DNA from: an uncultured Clostridia bacterium | GTDB taxonomy: Bacteria > Bacillota > Clostridia > TANB77 > CAG-508 | Length of the DNA stretch: 64,000 bases | Assembly: GCA_946529215.1 (NCBI GenBank) | Contig: CAMMZC010000005.1 | Coordinates: 59,775-123,774, forward strand | Direction of reading: 5' to 3' | In this document: positions 1-9,037 of the stretch, piece after piece | Layout: every line of letters starts with the position of its first letter | How positions within the stretch are numbered: position 1 is the first letter of the stretch | Made by a program: the position numbers and the translations under genes | The notes under the pieces: generated by a model | Databases searched by the model: none | Told to the model about the DNA's origin: nothing | Seen by the model: the letters and a program-made list of their open reading frames with translations, nothing else

Positions 1-7
1 AATTGGT

Positions 8-97
8 CTTTTGACTAGGCAAAATTTATTCAAAAGGCAAGGGCGCATACTTTGTGTATGTAACCGCGTTTTGAATGAATTTTAACGACGTCAAAAG
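8..97. repeat. Long imperfect inverted repeat downstream of ybaB
   Basis: The arms CTTTTGAC (8-15) and GTCAAAAG (90-97) close a nested stem. A second pair, 21-35 and 69-83, matches over 15 bp with one G-T, and a short GC-rich inner stem pairs CATAC (46-50) with GTATG (56-60). It lies directly 3' of ybaB on the minus strand and may form a transcript-end hairpin. There is no clear U-run, so a dispersed palindromic element is an equal possibility. Confidence 0.5.
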
Positions 98-112
98 TCA
101 ATTATTTAGCAA

Positions 113-448
113 CTAAAATCCAGGAATATTAAACTTACCCATCTGAGCAGCTTGTTCCTCATCAACTTTTCTTAAAGCCTCATTAACACATGTAATAATT
201 AAATCTTGAAGCATTTCAACATCATCAGAATCAACTACATCTTTGTTAATTGTTAATTCTTTCAAAAATTTAGCACCTGAAACAACTGCTTTTACAGCTC
301 CTCCACCTGCAGTAGCTTCAAAATCTTTTGCAGTAATTTCTGCTTGAGATTTTTCTAAATCTGCCTGCATTTTTTTAGCTTCTTTCATTAAATTATTAAA
401 ATTCATTCCTCCGAATCCTCCACCAGGAAATCCTCCTCTTTTACCCAT
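113..448 (-). CDS. ybaB: YbaB/EbfC family nucleoid-associated protein
   Basis: This 111-residue protein has a Gly/Phe-rich start followed by the YbaB core, including NLMKEAKKMQADLEKSQ and the later VNEALRKVDEEQAAQMGK. The family forms small dimers that bind DNA and are thought to influence nucleoid structure or recombination. The gene follows dnaX on the same strand, the usual dnaX-ybaB(-recR) order, and recR would lie beyond the left edge. The start is supported by AAAGGA about 10 bases upstream. A palindromic repeat of the family described at 45452-45624 fills the dnaX-ybaB gap. Confidence 0.95.
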   Translation of the reverse strand: MGKRGGFPGGGFGGMNFNNLMKEAKKMQADLEKSQAEITAKDFEATAGGGAVKAVVSGAKFLKELTINKDVVDSDDVEMLQDLIITCVNEALRKVDEEQAAQMGKFNIPGF

Positions 449-488
449 TTTAAATCAATCCTTTCTTATCGTTATTTTTTTAATTGTT

Positions 489-574
489 GAATATATAAAT
501 ATTTTGAGAAATTAATTAGAATTTCTTATCGTTAAATTTAAGTTAGCTAAAATTATTTTAAAAATATTTATATT
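489..574. repeat. Palindromic intercistronic repeat, short copy (family R1, copy 1)
   Basis: Both ends carry ATATAAATATTTT in inverted orientation and the interior holds AATTAATTAGAATTTCTTA. The sequence matches the outer parts of the longer copies at 45452-45624 and 49061-49236 but lacks their central segment. It sits between dnaX and ybaB, which are co-directional. The imperfect palindrome would fold into a hairpin in the read-through transcript. Confidence 0.6.
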
Positions 575-612
575 TTCAATTTTAAATTTTTCAAAATAAA
601 ATGCACATATAT

Positions 613-2259
613 TTAAATTATATTAAACGGCACATCTGAATGGCTCGCAAAACTCTCAAACCCATTTGAAAACTCATCATCTTGTGGCTTGCAATCTATA
701 AATTTAACCTGCATATCTTTTCCCGCAGCCATAGTAATTGTCTTTTGTAAATTCATCTTATTGTCTGGTCTTTCAAGAAATTCTTTTGCAACTTCTGTCA
801 TACCATTTGGAAATTCTATTGCTAAAGTCATGTCATTAATTTCTTTAGCAACAGTGCCTGCCAAATTAATGTACATAAACATTTTTCCTTCTTCTTTAAA
901 ATTCTCTACTAACTTTGGCCAGTAATCTTGCGTTTTTCCCTCATATTTTGGCTTTTGTATAGCCTTTGAGTTTTCTTCGGAATTATTATGTACCGAGAAA
1001 TTAGGATTTTTAGACTTTTCTGAAAAACTATTTTTCCCACCTTTTCCTGCAAAATTACTAGCACGAATAAAATTTTCAATTTTTGTAACTCTTTGCTCTA
1101 AATTATTTAAGCTAAAATTATTATTACCGCTATTGTTATTTCCACTATCATTTTCCACATTTTTTTCGCTTTTGTGGATATCTTGTTTATTACATAGCTT
1201 AATTATTCCAGTTTGAAAAATAATAAGCTTTTGAGTTGACATTTTCATAGAATTTTCTAATTCTGATAAATTACAAATTAAATTAATTAAATCTTCTTTT
1301 GAAATTTTTTCTGATAAATTTTTTATATCTTCAACTTCTTCTTTTGAATATGTTTGATCACTTCCTGTAGATTTAAATAACAAAATATCTTTTACGTATT
1401 TTATAATCTCCCAAAGCAAATTATTTAAATCTTTTCCTTCTTTTATAATTTCTTCTATCGTCTTTAAACTTGAATCTATATCATAATTGATAATTGATTC
1501 TACAATTTGCTTAATATATGTGATTTTTGGAATTCCAACTAAATCTCTTATTTTGTTTTCATCAATTTTATCTTCTCCGTCTTGATTACATCTTTCCAAA
1601 ATTGATAAAGCATCTCTCATTCCGCCTTCTGCAAGTGTTGCAATAAGATTTAGTGCTTCATCACTTATTTCAATCTTGCTTTCTTCACATACAATTTTAA
1701 GCCTTTTAATAATGTCCTCATTTGAAATCCTTTTAAAATCAAATCTTTGACATCTAGAAAGAATAGTTGCAGGTATTTTTTGAGGCTCTGTAGTAGCAAG
1801 TAAGAATTTAACATGTTTTGGTGGCTCTTCTAATGTTTTAAGTAAAGCATTAAAAGCCCCTGTAGATAGCATATGAACCTCATCTATTATATATACTCTA
1901 TATTTTGCCTTTGTAGGTAAAAAATTAACCGCTTCTCTTATTTCCCTAACATCTTCAACACTGTTGTTTGAAGCAGCATCCATTTCTACAATATCTGTAA
2001 GTGAACCATCTAAAGCTGCTTTGCAAATTTCACATTCATTACAAGGCTCGCCATCTTGCAAATTTAAGCAATTTACTGCTCTTGCCAAAATCTTTGCAAT
2101 ACTAGTTTTTCCTGTTCCTCTTCCCCCATTAAACAAATATGCATGTCCTACTCTATCTGATAAAATTTGATTTTTTATTGTTTTTGTAATATGTTCTTGA
2201 CCTACAAGTTCTGAAAACTTAGCTGGTCTGAATTTTCTATAAAGAGCTGTATACCCCAT
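613..2259 (-). CDS. dnaX: DNA polymerase III subunit gamma/tau
   Basis: DnaX is the clamp-loader AAA+ ATPase that assembles the DnaN sliding clamp on primed DNA. The 548-residue protein has Walker A GGRGTGKT (45-52), four zinc-binding cysteines (64, 73, 76, 79), Walker B IIDEVH (124-129) and the SRC arginine-finger motif (168-170). A low-complexity Asn/Ser-rich linker near residue 370 leads to a C-terminal tau-like domain. The start has GGGGGTG about 6 bases upstream. The SRP RNA gene lies immediately upstream, as in many Firmicutes. No slippery frameshift site was evident, so a separate gamma form is not predicted. Confidence 0.97.
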   Translation of the reverse strand: MGYTALYRKFRPAKFSELVGQEHITKTIKNQILSDRVGHAYLFNGGRGTGKTSIAKILARAVNCLNLQDGEPCNECEICKAALDGSLTDIVEMDAASNNSVEDVREIREAVNFLPTKAKYRVYIIDEVHMLSTGAFNALLKTLEEPPKHVKFLLATTEPQKIPATILSRCQRFDFKRISNEDIIKRLKIVCEESKIEISDEALNLIATLAEGGMRDALSILERCNQDGEDKIDENKIRDLVGIPKITYIKQIVESIINYDIDSSLKTIEEIIKEGKDLNNLLWEIIKYVKDILLFKSTGSDQTYSKEEVEDIKNLSEKISKEDLINLICNLSELENSMKMSTQKLIIFQTGIIKLCNKQDIHKSEKNVENDSGNNNSGNNNFSLNNLEQRVTKIENFIRASNFAGKGGKNSFSEKSKNPNFSVHNNSEENSKAIQKPKYEGKTQDYWPKLVENFKEEGKMFMYINLAGTVAKEINDMTLAIEFPNGMTEVAKEFLERPDNKMNLQKTITMAAGKDMQVKFIDCKPQDDEFSNGFESFASHSDVPFNII

Positions 2260-2280
2260 ATTAACACCCCCAAATCATAG

Positions 2281-2420
2281 AAAAAATGGTGTGAATATAA
2301 ATTCCTCTATGGAAAGCCTCCACATAAAAGTATCTACTTATTGCTGCTTCCTTCCGGACCTGACAAGGTTCATAGGCTTTTATTGGATGCCCTCCATACA
2401 AGAATCTATCTTCATACCAT
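2281..2420 (-). ncRNA. ffs: Signal recognition particle RNA, short (4.5S-like) form
   Basis: The transcript contains the universally conserved SRP domain IV core GTCAGGTCCGGAAGGAAGC (2364-2346 on the minus strand). Flanking arms pair along one long rod: ATGGTATGAA (2420-2411) with TTCACACCAT (2295-2286), and further inside GTATGGAGGGC with GCTTTCCAT. It ends in a T-run at 2285-2280. There is no room for an Alu domain between promoter and terminator, so this is the short form of about 135 nt. It binds Ffh and targets membrane proteins co-translationally. Confidence 0.93.
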
Positions 2421-2424
2421 TTGT

Positions 2425-2453
2425 ATTATATAACATATTTTATTATTTTACAA
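2425..2453 (-). promoter_or_regulatory. SigA-type promoter of the SRP RNA
   Basis: TTGTAA (2453-2448), a 17-bp spacer and TATAAT (2430-2425) lie just before the pairing 5' end of the SRP RNA. This places the start near 2418. Confidence 0.75.
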
Positions 2454-2495
2454 GTAGTTTGTTTAAATTTACTATTTATTTTGAACATAAGCCAT

Positions 2496-3218
2496 TTAAT
2501 TATCTACTCTTTTAAACACAAAGTCTTTTCCGTCAATTTCTTTGCTACTTTTTCCATCTTCTATAACACCCTCTACAGGTAAATCTAATTCAATTGTTGA
2601 TTTAAACTGCTTATTTCCTGCAAGGACTATAGTAACATCAAAAGAAATATTTGTTTTTATTTCATCTTCTGCAACATTTATCTTTTTTAATAAATCTTTA
2701 TAATCTATTTCTTCATCATTTGAAACATAGCTTCCTAAATTTTGATTAGCAAGCCTAAAAGCAACAATTCCACCTTGATTTGAAATTTTAAGTTCTTGGA
2801 TTTTTGTTAATTGTTCCCCTGTAAAAGTAATTTCTTCAGATTTAAATTCATCTGTATTTTCAAACAATTCTTTTTCATTATTACATGGTTTATAAATCAC
2901 AATTTGCCCTTTTTGTGGCTTTTTATCTATTTTAAAACTGTCTAAAATTATTTTTTCTATTGTTTCTGTTTTACTATAATCTTTATTTTTTTTTATGTAA
3001 ATATATATGTCATTATCCTGCCCAACAGATTTGTTCCACAAATTTTTGTCATCTTCCACATCCAGTGCATTAATTGATGAAATAACTGATATTTTTGAAA
3101 TATCAAAAGGCATATTTTCTTCACCTTTTTCATCATATCTTAAAATTAACATTATTGCTGTAAAAACTATTGCAACAATTATTAAAACTATAATTGATAT
3201 ATGTAAAGCTTTAGGCAT
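2496..3218 (-). CDS. Hypothetical membrane-anchored protein
   Basis: I do not recognise this family. The protein has one N-terminal transmembrane helix (residues about 6-27) with a short basic lead, then about 210 residues of charged, probably extracytoplasmic sequence. There is no lipobox or cell-wall motif. ATG at 3218 is preferred over an upstream TTG because GGAGG sits 9 bases before it. It lies between tadA and the SRP RNA on the same strand. There are about 55 bases between the tadA stop and this start, so the two may share a transcript. Confidence 0.8.
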   Translation of the reverse strand: MPKALHISIIVLIIVAIVFTAIMLILRYDEKGEENMPFDISKISVISSINALDVEDDKNLWNKSVGQDNDIYIYIKKNKDYSKTETIEKIILDSFKIDKKPQKGQIVIYKPCNNEKELFENTDEFKSEEITFTGEQLTKIQELKISNQGGIVAFRLANQNLGSYVSNDEEIDYKDLLKKINVAEDEIKTNISFDVTIVLAGNKQFKSTIELDLPVEGVIEDGKSSKEIDGKDFVFKRVDN

Positions 3219-3273
3219 TTTTACTTCCTCCAACTTTTTTTATAATTATTTTAAGTCGATTCTAATTATATTT

Positions 3274-3744
3274 TTATTCTTCATTTTTTGTCTTTTTTAT
3301 TTTTCTCAAATCTTTAAAAAATCTTTTTAAAATATCTTCACATTCTTGTTGTAATATTCCTGTTTCAAATTCTGGCTTATGATTAAAAGTATAATCTTCA
3401 AACAAATTAAAAACAGACCCTACTGCACCTGTTTTTTCATCCATTGTTCCAATATATACTTTTTTTATTCTAGAATTAATTATAGCTCCTGCACACATTG
3501 AACAAGGCTCTAATGTAACATACATTTCACAATCTATAAGTCTCCACGAATTTAATTTTTTACTTGCTTTTTGAATTGCAAGTATTTCTGCATGTTTTGT
3601 TGTATCAAACTTTGTTTCTTTTTGATTATGTGCTCTTGCTATTATTTTTCCATCCTTTACAATTATTGCCCCTACTGGAATTTCTAGCTTATCATAAGCT
3701 TTTTGTGCTTCCTTTAAGGCTTGTTTCATATATTTTTCTTCCAT
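3274..3744 (-). CDS. tadA: tRNA-specific adenosine deaminase
   Basis: TadA deaminates A34 to inosine in tRNA-Arg(ACG). The 156-residue protein has the cytidine/adenosine deaminase signature: HAE (51-53, catalytic Glu) and PCSMC (80-84, zinc ligands). Its length is typical. ATG at 3744 is chosen because AAAGGA precedes it, while the upstream ATG at 3765 has no ribosome site. A tRNA-Arg gene lies immediately upstream on the same strand, but with anticodon CCT, which is not the TadA substrate. Confidence 0.95.
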   Translation of the reverse strand: MEEKYMKQALKEAQKAYDKLEIPVGAIIVKDGKIIARAHNQKETKFDTTKHAEILAIQKASKKLNSWRLIDCEMYVTLEPCSMCAGAIINSRIKKVYIGTMDEKTGAVGSVFNLFEDYTFNHKPEFETGILQQECEDILKRFFKDLRKIKKTKNEE

Positions 3745-3834
3745 TTTTACTGAAATTCCTTTCATTTAAGGCATAAAGTTTTATAAAAAATAAGTGTTTA
3801 TCCACATTTTTTTACTTTTGTCCTAAAACAAAAA

Positions 3835-3910
<76 letters not shown>

Positions 3911-3964
3911 ATTGCATATTTATTATAGCAATTTTTTATTGTAAAGTCAATGAAAAATCAAAAT

Positions 3965-3993
3965 TTGCATTTTATTTACAATTATATTATAAT
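3965..3993 (+). promoter_or_regulatory. SigA-type promoter of the WG-repeat gene
   Basis: TTGCAT (3965-3970), 17 bp and TATAAT (3988-3993) lie 32 bases before the start codon at 4025. Confidence 0.6.
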
Positions 3994-4024
3994 ATCTATA
4001 AATATAAATTTAGGAGTGAATTAT

Positions 4025-5722
4025 ATGTTATTAAAAAATAAAAATACACTTGTTGGCATTATTAATTTAATTTTAGGGATATTCGGTTGTCTTTGGTTAT
4101 TTATTTGCAATAGTTGTATAAATCGAATAGAACATTCATATGTAAGTACTACAGATATGCAAGATATTTTAGCAACAATATTTGCTGTTATAATGTTGAT
4201 TCCTCTTGCTTTAACCTTAATAATAAACATTATATATGTTTTTAGAAATTGGCATAACAAAAAGAATATATTTATGAATATTATAGCAATTATTTCAATA
4301 GTATTTTCTACAATTTTAGTACTAGTATTTGAAAATATTAATTTTGCATATATAAATTCAATTGTTTCATTATGTGGAATTTTTTTATTAATTTTTAACC
4401 AAACAGAAGAAGATACTAAAAAACATAGATTATTGTTAGGAATAATGATTATCAATATTATTATTCCAGTTATTTCATCAATTGTCTTTTTATGTATAAA
4501 AAATGATTTTAAAATAACATATACAAATAATGAAAAAAATATGTTAAAAAGTATTATACAAGCTTCAAATAATACAAACAATAAACCAATTAAAGCTAGA
4601 ATAAATGGAAAATATGGTTATATTGATTCATATGGAAATATTGTAATTGATTTTGTATATGATGATTGCTCAGATTTTGTAGAAATTAATGTTTTAAATA
4701 CAAATAAAAAATACTATATTGCTGAAGCTTCATTTGGAAATGAAATTAGGTTTATTACTAATGACAATAAAACAATTTGTACACATAAAAATGCTAAATC
4801 AAAGAAAAAACTTTCTGTAAATTATATATCGTATTCATTTCTTTCTAAGTTAAAAGAAAATGCAAAAGAACTAAATACCAATATAAACATTGTAAAAGAT
4901 ACTTTTAGTTATAATTATAATTATGACTATGATGCAACTCATAATTATAACACTATAAAATCAAAATATACTTCAAACAATGCAATTGCTTTTGAAATAC
5001 CTAACAAAGAAGGAAAAACTACAGAATTATTATATAACCCTATTACTAAAAATGTAATATATAATAATATTAATATCAAGATAAATGGAAAGTTAGGTAT
5101 ATACAAAAATGATAGTACTTCTTCATACATATATTCTTATAAAAATGGCTATATCCCTATTTATAATTTCGAAAAAAATATATTTGGATGGATAGATTTA
5201 AATGGTCAAGCTCACTATATTAATGGAAAGAAACAGATTTTGGATTTTAATAATAAATACATTGCATTAAAAGATTATACAATTACATCTAATAAAAAAG
5301 CATATTTAATAGATCACAATGGAAATAAAGTTTCTGATTTTTACCAAGAAATATCTTTTTTAGATAAAGGATATATTGTAAAAAAAGAAAATGGAAAAAA
5401 TATTTATTTAGATGATAATTTAAAACAAATATCACAAGAATACGATATTATAAATGATAGTATTGTAAAAGATGGTATTTTAATAGTCTCAAATTATAAT
5501 TCTAATTCATTATACGAAACAAATACTAACAATATGGATTTTAATTTGCTAAATATTAATAATGGCCAAATTATTGGACAAAACTTCGAATATATTAGTG
5601 GTTTAGATGATTATAAATATGCAAATTATAGAGGTTCAAATTATGATAATTATACTGATTATTATAATTCTTTAATTTTCGAAAATATAAACACACAATT
5701 TTATAATATGTTCTATAATTAA
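4025..5722 (+). CDS. Multipass membrane protein with WG repeats
   Basis: The 565-residue protein starts with about five hydrophobic helices (residues 8-165). A soluble region follows with WG-type repeats, for example KYGYIDSYGNIVIDFVYDD, NGKLGIYK and IFGWIDLNGQ. WG repeats build beta-propeller-like surfaces in Firmicutes, and their partners are usually unknown. The start at 4025 has TAGGAG at a good distance; the in-frame ATG at 3950 lies upstream of the -35 region. The coding sequence is very rich in Asn, Lys, Ile and Tyr. It is a single-gene unit with its own promoter and terminator, facing pgm. Confidence 0.8.
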   Translation: MLLKNKNTLVGIINLILGIFGCLWLFICNSCINRIEHSYVSTTDMQDILATIFAVIMLIPLALTLIINIIYVFRNWHNKKNIFMNIIAIISIVFSTILVLVFENINFAYINSIVSLCGIFLLIFNQTEEDTKKHRLLLGIMIINIIIPVISSIVFLCIKNDFKITYTNNEKNMLKSIIQASNNTNNKPIKARINGKYGYIDSYGNIVIDFVYDDCSDFVEINVLNTNKKYYIAEASFGNEIRFITNDNKTICTHKNAKSKKKLSVNYISYSFLSKLKENAKELNTNINIVKDTFSYNYNYDYDATHNYNTIKSKYTSNNAIAFEIPNKEGKTTELLYNPITKNVIYNNINIKINGKLGIYKNDSTSSYIYSYKNGYIPIYNFEKNIFGWIDLNGQAHYINGKKQILDFNNKYIALKDYTITSNKKAYLIDHNGNKVSDFYQEISFLDKGYIVKKENGKNIYLDDNLKQISQEYDIINDSIVKDGILIVSNYNSNSLYETNTNNMDFNLLNINNGQIIGQNFEYISGLDDYKYANYRGSNYDNYTDYYNSLIFENINTQFYNMFYN

Positions 5723-5726
5723 TAGA

Positions 5727-5762
5727 CAAAAAAGCTAGAAAATCTCTCTTCTAGCTTTTTTA
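5727..5762. terminator. Bidirectional terminator between WG-repeat gene and pgm
   Basis: AAAAAGCTAGAA (5729-5740) pairs with TTCTAGCTTTTT (5749-5760). There are A and T runs on both sides, and the stem separates convergent genes. Confidence 0.9.
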
Positions 5763-5763
5763 T

Positions 5764-7491
5764 TTATTCCACAATCTCACACATAGCATTTTTTAATTCT
5801 TCTAAATCTTTTTCAGCATTTTCTAAAGAACTGCTTTTTACTCCAAAATAAAGTTTAATTTTTGGCTCTGTACCTGAAGGTCTTACGCAACACCAAGCGT
5901 CATCTTCCAAATCAAAATATAAAACATTAGATTTTGGAAGACCCGTCTGTGAAATACTGTTAGTTTCCATATCTTTTACAATATTGTTAGATATATCTTT
6001 AAATACTAAAACTTTATATTTTCCAATCTGACTTGGCAAATTATTTCTTAAATTATCCATCATTTGTTTTATTTTTTCAGCTCCGCTACTACCTTCTAAA
6101 GTGATAGATACTTGACCTTCATTAAAATATCCATATTTTTCATAAATATTAATCATTTGATCCCATAAAGTCATTTCTTTAGATTTGTAAAATGCTGCGG
6201 CTTCACACAAACTCATTACTGCACTTATTCCATCTTTGTCTCTTGCATAATCAGAAATTAAACATCCATAACTTTCTTCAAATCCAAATAAATACTTTTT
6301 GCCATTTTGTTTTTGTTCTTCTATTTTTATTTGTTCCCCAATATATTTAAATCCTGTTAACACTTCTCTAAATTCTAAATCATATTCTTTTGCAATTGCT
6401 TTTGCTAAATTTGATGAAACAATTGTAGATACAAGCATTCCATTACTTGGAAGAATACCCTTTTCTTTCATTTGAGAAAGTCTATATTCTGCAATTAAAA
6501 GTCCTGACATATTTCCTGTAAATACTTTGTATTCTCCACTTGCAGTATCTTTTGCATAAATTCCAAGTCTATCTGCATCAGGGTCTGTAGCTAAAACTAA
6601 ATCTGCGTCTTTTTCTCTAGCTAAATTAAGTGCCATCTTAAATGCTTCTTTTGCTTCAGGATTTGGATAATCAACTGTAGGAAATCTTCCATCTGGTTCC
6701 TCTTGTTCAGGAACTGTATATACATTTTCAAAACCTAATTCTTTTAAAATTCTTTGTGACATTTCTCTTCCTGCGCCATGAAGTGGAGTATATACTATTT
6801 TCAAATCTTTTCCATATTGTTTTATAATCTCAGGATTTAAAACACATTTTTTTAGTTCTTCTATATATCTTTCATCTATTTCTTTTCCAATTATATTAAA
6901 TAAACCTTTTTCTTTTGCTTCTTCTTCTGAAATTTCTTTTATAGTTTTATAATCTGTAATCGATTTTACTTCATCCATTATACCTTTATCTACAGGACTA
7001 ATAATTTGTGCTCCATCATCCCAATATACCTTATATCCATTATACTCAGGCTTATTGTGACTTGCTGTAATCATTATTCCCGCAGTACATCCAAGTTCTC
7101 TTACCGCAAAAGAAAGTTCTGGAACAGGCCTTAAGTGGTCAAACAAATATGTTTTTATTCCATTTGCATTTAAAACCAAAGCTGAATATTTACTAAATTC
7201 AGGTGACATTCTTCTTGAATCAAAACTAATTGCGACACCCTTATTTTGTGTGCCCTGTTTTAAAATATAGTTTGCTAAACCTTGTGTTGCCTTTCCAACA
7301 ACATATTTATTCATTCTATTTGTTCCAGCCCCAATAATTCCTCTTAACCCTGCAGTTCCAAATTCTAGCTCTTTATAGAATCTGTCTTCAATTTCTTCAG
7401 GATTATTTTTAATTTCTAAAAGTTCCCTTTTTGTCTCTTCGTCAAATTCATCACTTTCGCACCATTTTTTGTATTCTTCTAAATAGTTCAT
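5764..7491 (-). CDS. pgm: Phosphoglucomutase / phosphomannomutase family
   Basis: This alpha-D-phosphohexomutase interconverts hexose 1- and 6-phosphates. It has 575 residues, the length of the PgcA/PGM2-like group. The phosphoserine loop TASHNKPEYNGYK has Ser144, the Mg-binding loop is DPDADRLG (303-310), and the C-terminal phosphate-binding motif is RPSGTEPK. The neighbouring UDP-sugar pyrophosphorylase uses glucose-1-phosphate or a related sugar phosphate. Together they can feed UDP-sugars to cell-envelope synthesis. The preference for glucose over mannose is inferred from context only. Confidence 0.93.
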   Translation of the reverse strand: MNYLEEYKKWCESDEFDEETKRELLEIKNNPEEIEDRFYKELEFGTAGLRGIIGAGTNRMNKYVVGKATQGLANYILKQGTQNKGVAISFDSRRMSPEFSKYSALVLNANGIKTYLFDHLRPVPELSFAVRELGCTAGIMITASHNKPEYNGYKVYWDDGAQIISPVDKGIMDEVKSITDYKTIKEISEEEAKEKGLFNIIGKEIDERYIEELKKCVLNPEIIKQYGKDLKIVYTPLHGAGREMSQRILKELGFENVYTVPEQEEPDGRFPTVDYPNPEAKEAFKMALNLAREKDADLVLATDPDADRLGIYAKDTASGEYKVFTGNMSGLLIAEYRLSQMKEKGILPSNGMLVSTIVSSNLAKAIAKEYDLEFREVLTGFKYIGEQIKIEEQKQNGKKYLFGFEESYGCLISDYARDKDGISAVMSLCEAAAFYKSKEMTLWDQMINIYEKYGYFNEGQVSITLEGSSGAEKIKQMMDNLRNNLPSQIGKYKVLVFKDISNNIVKDMETNSISQTGLPKSNVLYFDLEDDAWCCVRPSGTEPKIKLYFGVKSSSLENAEKDLEELKNAMCEIVE

Positions 7492-7533
7492 TATACCACC
7501 CTTTCTATTTTTGAATAAATAAGTATTTTAAAT

Positions 7534-7564
7534 AAAGGGAAGACCATCTTCAAGTCTTCCCTTT
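7534..7564 (-). terminator. Terminator after the UDP-sugar pyrophosphorylase gene
   Basis: AAAGGGAAGAC (7534-7544) pairs perfectly with GTCTTCCCTTT (7554-7564). It lies 3' of the pyrophosphorylase stop and upstream of pgm, so pgm is probably transcribed separately. The T-run on the minus side is short. Confidence 0.65.
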
Positions 7565-7623
7565 GCATACTAACTCTTATTTTATTATAGTTCAGTAAGG
7601 TCTTTTTTTACTCAACTATACTA

Positions 7624-8877
7624 CTATTTTATTTCATGAAATTTGTGTAAATTATTGTATAAAGTTCTTGCAGTTTCTGGGCTATCTACTCCTTCAGCAT
7701 TTTTTACAGGAGCAAATTCCTCTTCTCTTTTAACTCTTAAAATAACCATATCATCTAGGTCTCCAAAAGCATCAAATAAAAATGCTTCAAACTTATATGC
7801 ATTAGGTGAATCTGGAACTATTTTATTTCCATCTTTATCTATATATGTTGCTTTTTTAAATGCACTATGATATGGAAGTGGATTGCTTCCCATTCTTTCT
7901 ATTGCATCTATTCTAAATAAATTGCAAAGAATATGAGATTCTCCATATAAAAGTTCTCCTGTTGCATCTTTTGCTTCTGCCATTTCATCTGTTATTTCTG
8001 AATATTCTATAACATTTGGTCTACCATTCTTTTTACAAAATGCACCAACTTTTTCATGTGGATTAGCTTTAACAACAGATTTTCCTGCACCAGTAACATT
8101 TTTATAAATTGCAAGTCCCATAAGAACAGGATCAACCATTTTTACTAAACAATTGTCAACTCCACCAATAAATACCCATTCAACTCCAAGTTCTTTCATT
8201 TTATCTAACATTTTACTTTTAACTAATGATTCATAAACTCCACCATGACCATCAGCAGCTTCTTTTATTAATCCATTATCTCCAATTAAGATTCTTCCTT
8301 CTGTATCAACCATTGGCAGTTGTCCCTGTACAAAAAAGTATACATTTTTCTCATAGCCAAAGAATTTATTTTTTCTAAAAAATTCTTTAGTCTCTCCATT
8401 ATTTTCCTCACTTGTCATTATAAACCAAGGAATTTCAACTCCATATTTCTTTCCTGATTCTTTAAGACTATCACATAAAAGTTCAAATAATGATTTATGA
8501 GAATCCAAGCCAATGTCATAAGTACCTTTTGGTCCTTTATGGCCAAGTCTTGTGCCTTGTCCACCAGCCATTGTGACTGCAGCAAGTTTCCCTGCTTTTA
8601 TGGCTTCAACTCCAATTTCCTCATAAAAATCATATTTTCCACCAAGTCTTTCTTTATCCCAATAATCAATTGGCTCTATATCTACATTTTCCTCTTTTGT
8701 TGGTAAAGTTGTTTTCTTATATAGACTATCTATTAGTTCAAAGTCTATATTTTCTAATTGATTTTCAAATTTCATTTTTAAATTTTCGTCTTGAATATTG
8801 TTATAATAATCTAACAAATGTCCTTGATTATATCTTTTAATTTTTCTTTCTATATCTTCAAAATTTTCCCCATCCAT
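7624..8877 (-). CDS. UTP-sugar-1-phosphate uridylyltransferase, eukaryotic-type UDPGP family
   Basis: The family joins UTP with glucose-1-P or GlcNAc-1-P to give the UDP-sugar. The 418-residue protein carries the nucleotide-binding signature MAGGQGTRLG (103-112) followed by KGPKGTYDIG, typical of the UDPGP/UAP (eukaryote-like) family rather than bacterial GalU or GlmU. Later motifs include GHGG and a VDN-type metal site (GGVDNCL). ATG at 8877 has AGGAAG 8 bases upstream. Substrate, glucose versus N-acetylhexosamine, cannot be settled from sequence alone. Confidence 0.88.
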   Translation of the reverse strand: MDGENFEDIERKIKRYNQGHLLDYYNNIQDENLKMKFENQLENIDFELIDSLYKKTTLPTKEENVDIEPIDYWDKERLGGKYDFYEEIGVEAIKAGKLAAVTMAGGQGTRLGHKGPKGTYDIGLDSHKSLFELLCDSLKESGKKYGVEIPWFIMTSEENNGETKEFFRKNKFFGYEKNVYFFVQGQLPMVDTEGRILIGDNGLIKEAADGHGGVYESLVKSKMLDKMKELGVEWVFIGGVDNCLVKMVDPVLMGLAIYKNVTGAGKSVVKANPHEKVGAFCKKNGRPNVIEYSEITDEMAEAKDATGELLYGESHILCNLFRIDAIERMGSNPLPYHSAFKKATYIDKDGNKIVPDSPNAYKFEAFLFDAFGDLDDMVILRVKREEEFAPVKNAEGVDSPETARTLYNNLHKFHEIK

Positions 8878-8929
8878 ACGCTTCTTCCTTTCTGCATTAT
8901 TTTTTTGAATTTGGAGTTTGTTATATACC

Positions 8930-8958
8930 ACTATATAACATTTTATTTTTTTTTGCAA
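8930..8958 (-). promoter_or_regulatory. Promoter of the UDP-sugar pyrophosphorylase gene
   Basis: TTGCAA (8958-8953), a 17-bp spacer and TATAGT (8935-8930) lie about 52 bases before the start codon. Confidence 0.6.
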
Positions 8959-9037
8959 TAGTTTTTTTAATTTTTTTGAAATATGTTACTATTTATTATT
9001 TCCAATTTCATAAACTATTCTAATTTTTTAAAATTAT

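Noticed and set aside
613..2259. Programmed frameshift in dnaX to make gamma
   Set aside because: I found no A-rich slippery heptamer with a following stem at the expected position.
4021..5130. Antisense open frames opposite the WG-repeat gene
   Set aside because: Low-complexity AT-rich shadows without ribosome sites. Similar antisense frames in dnaX, the activase, virB4 and mnmE were rejected for the same reason.
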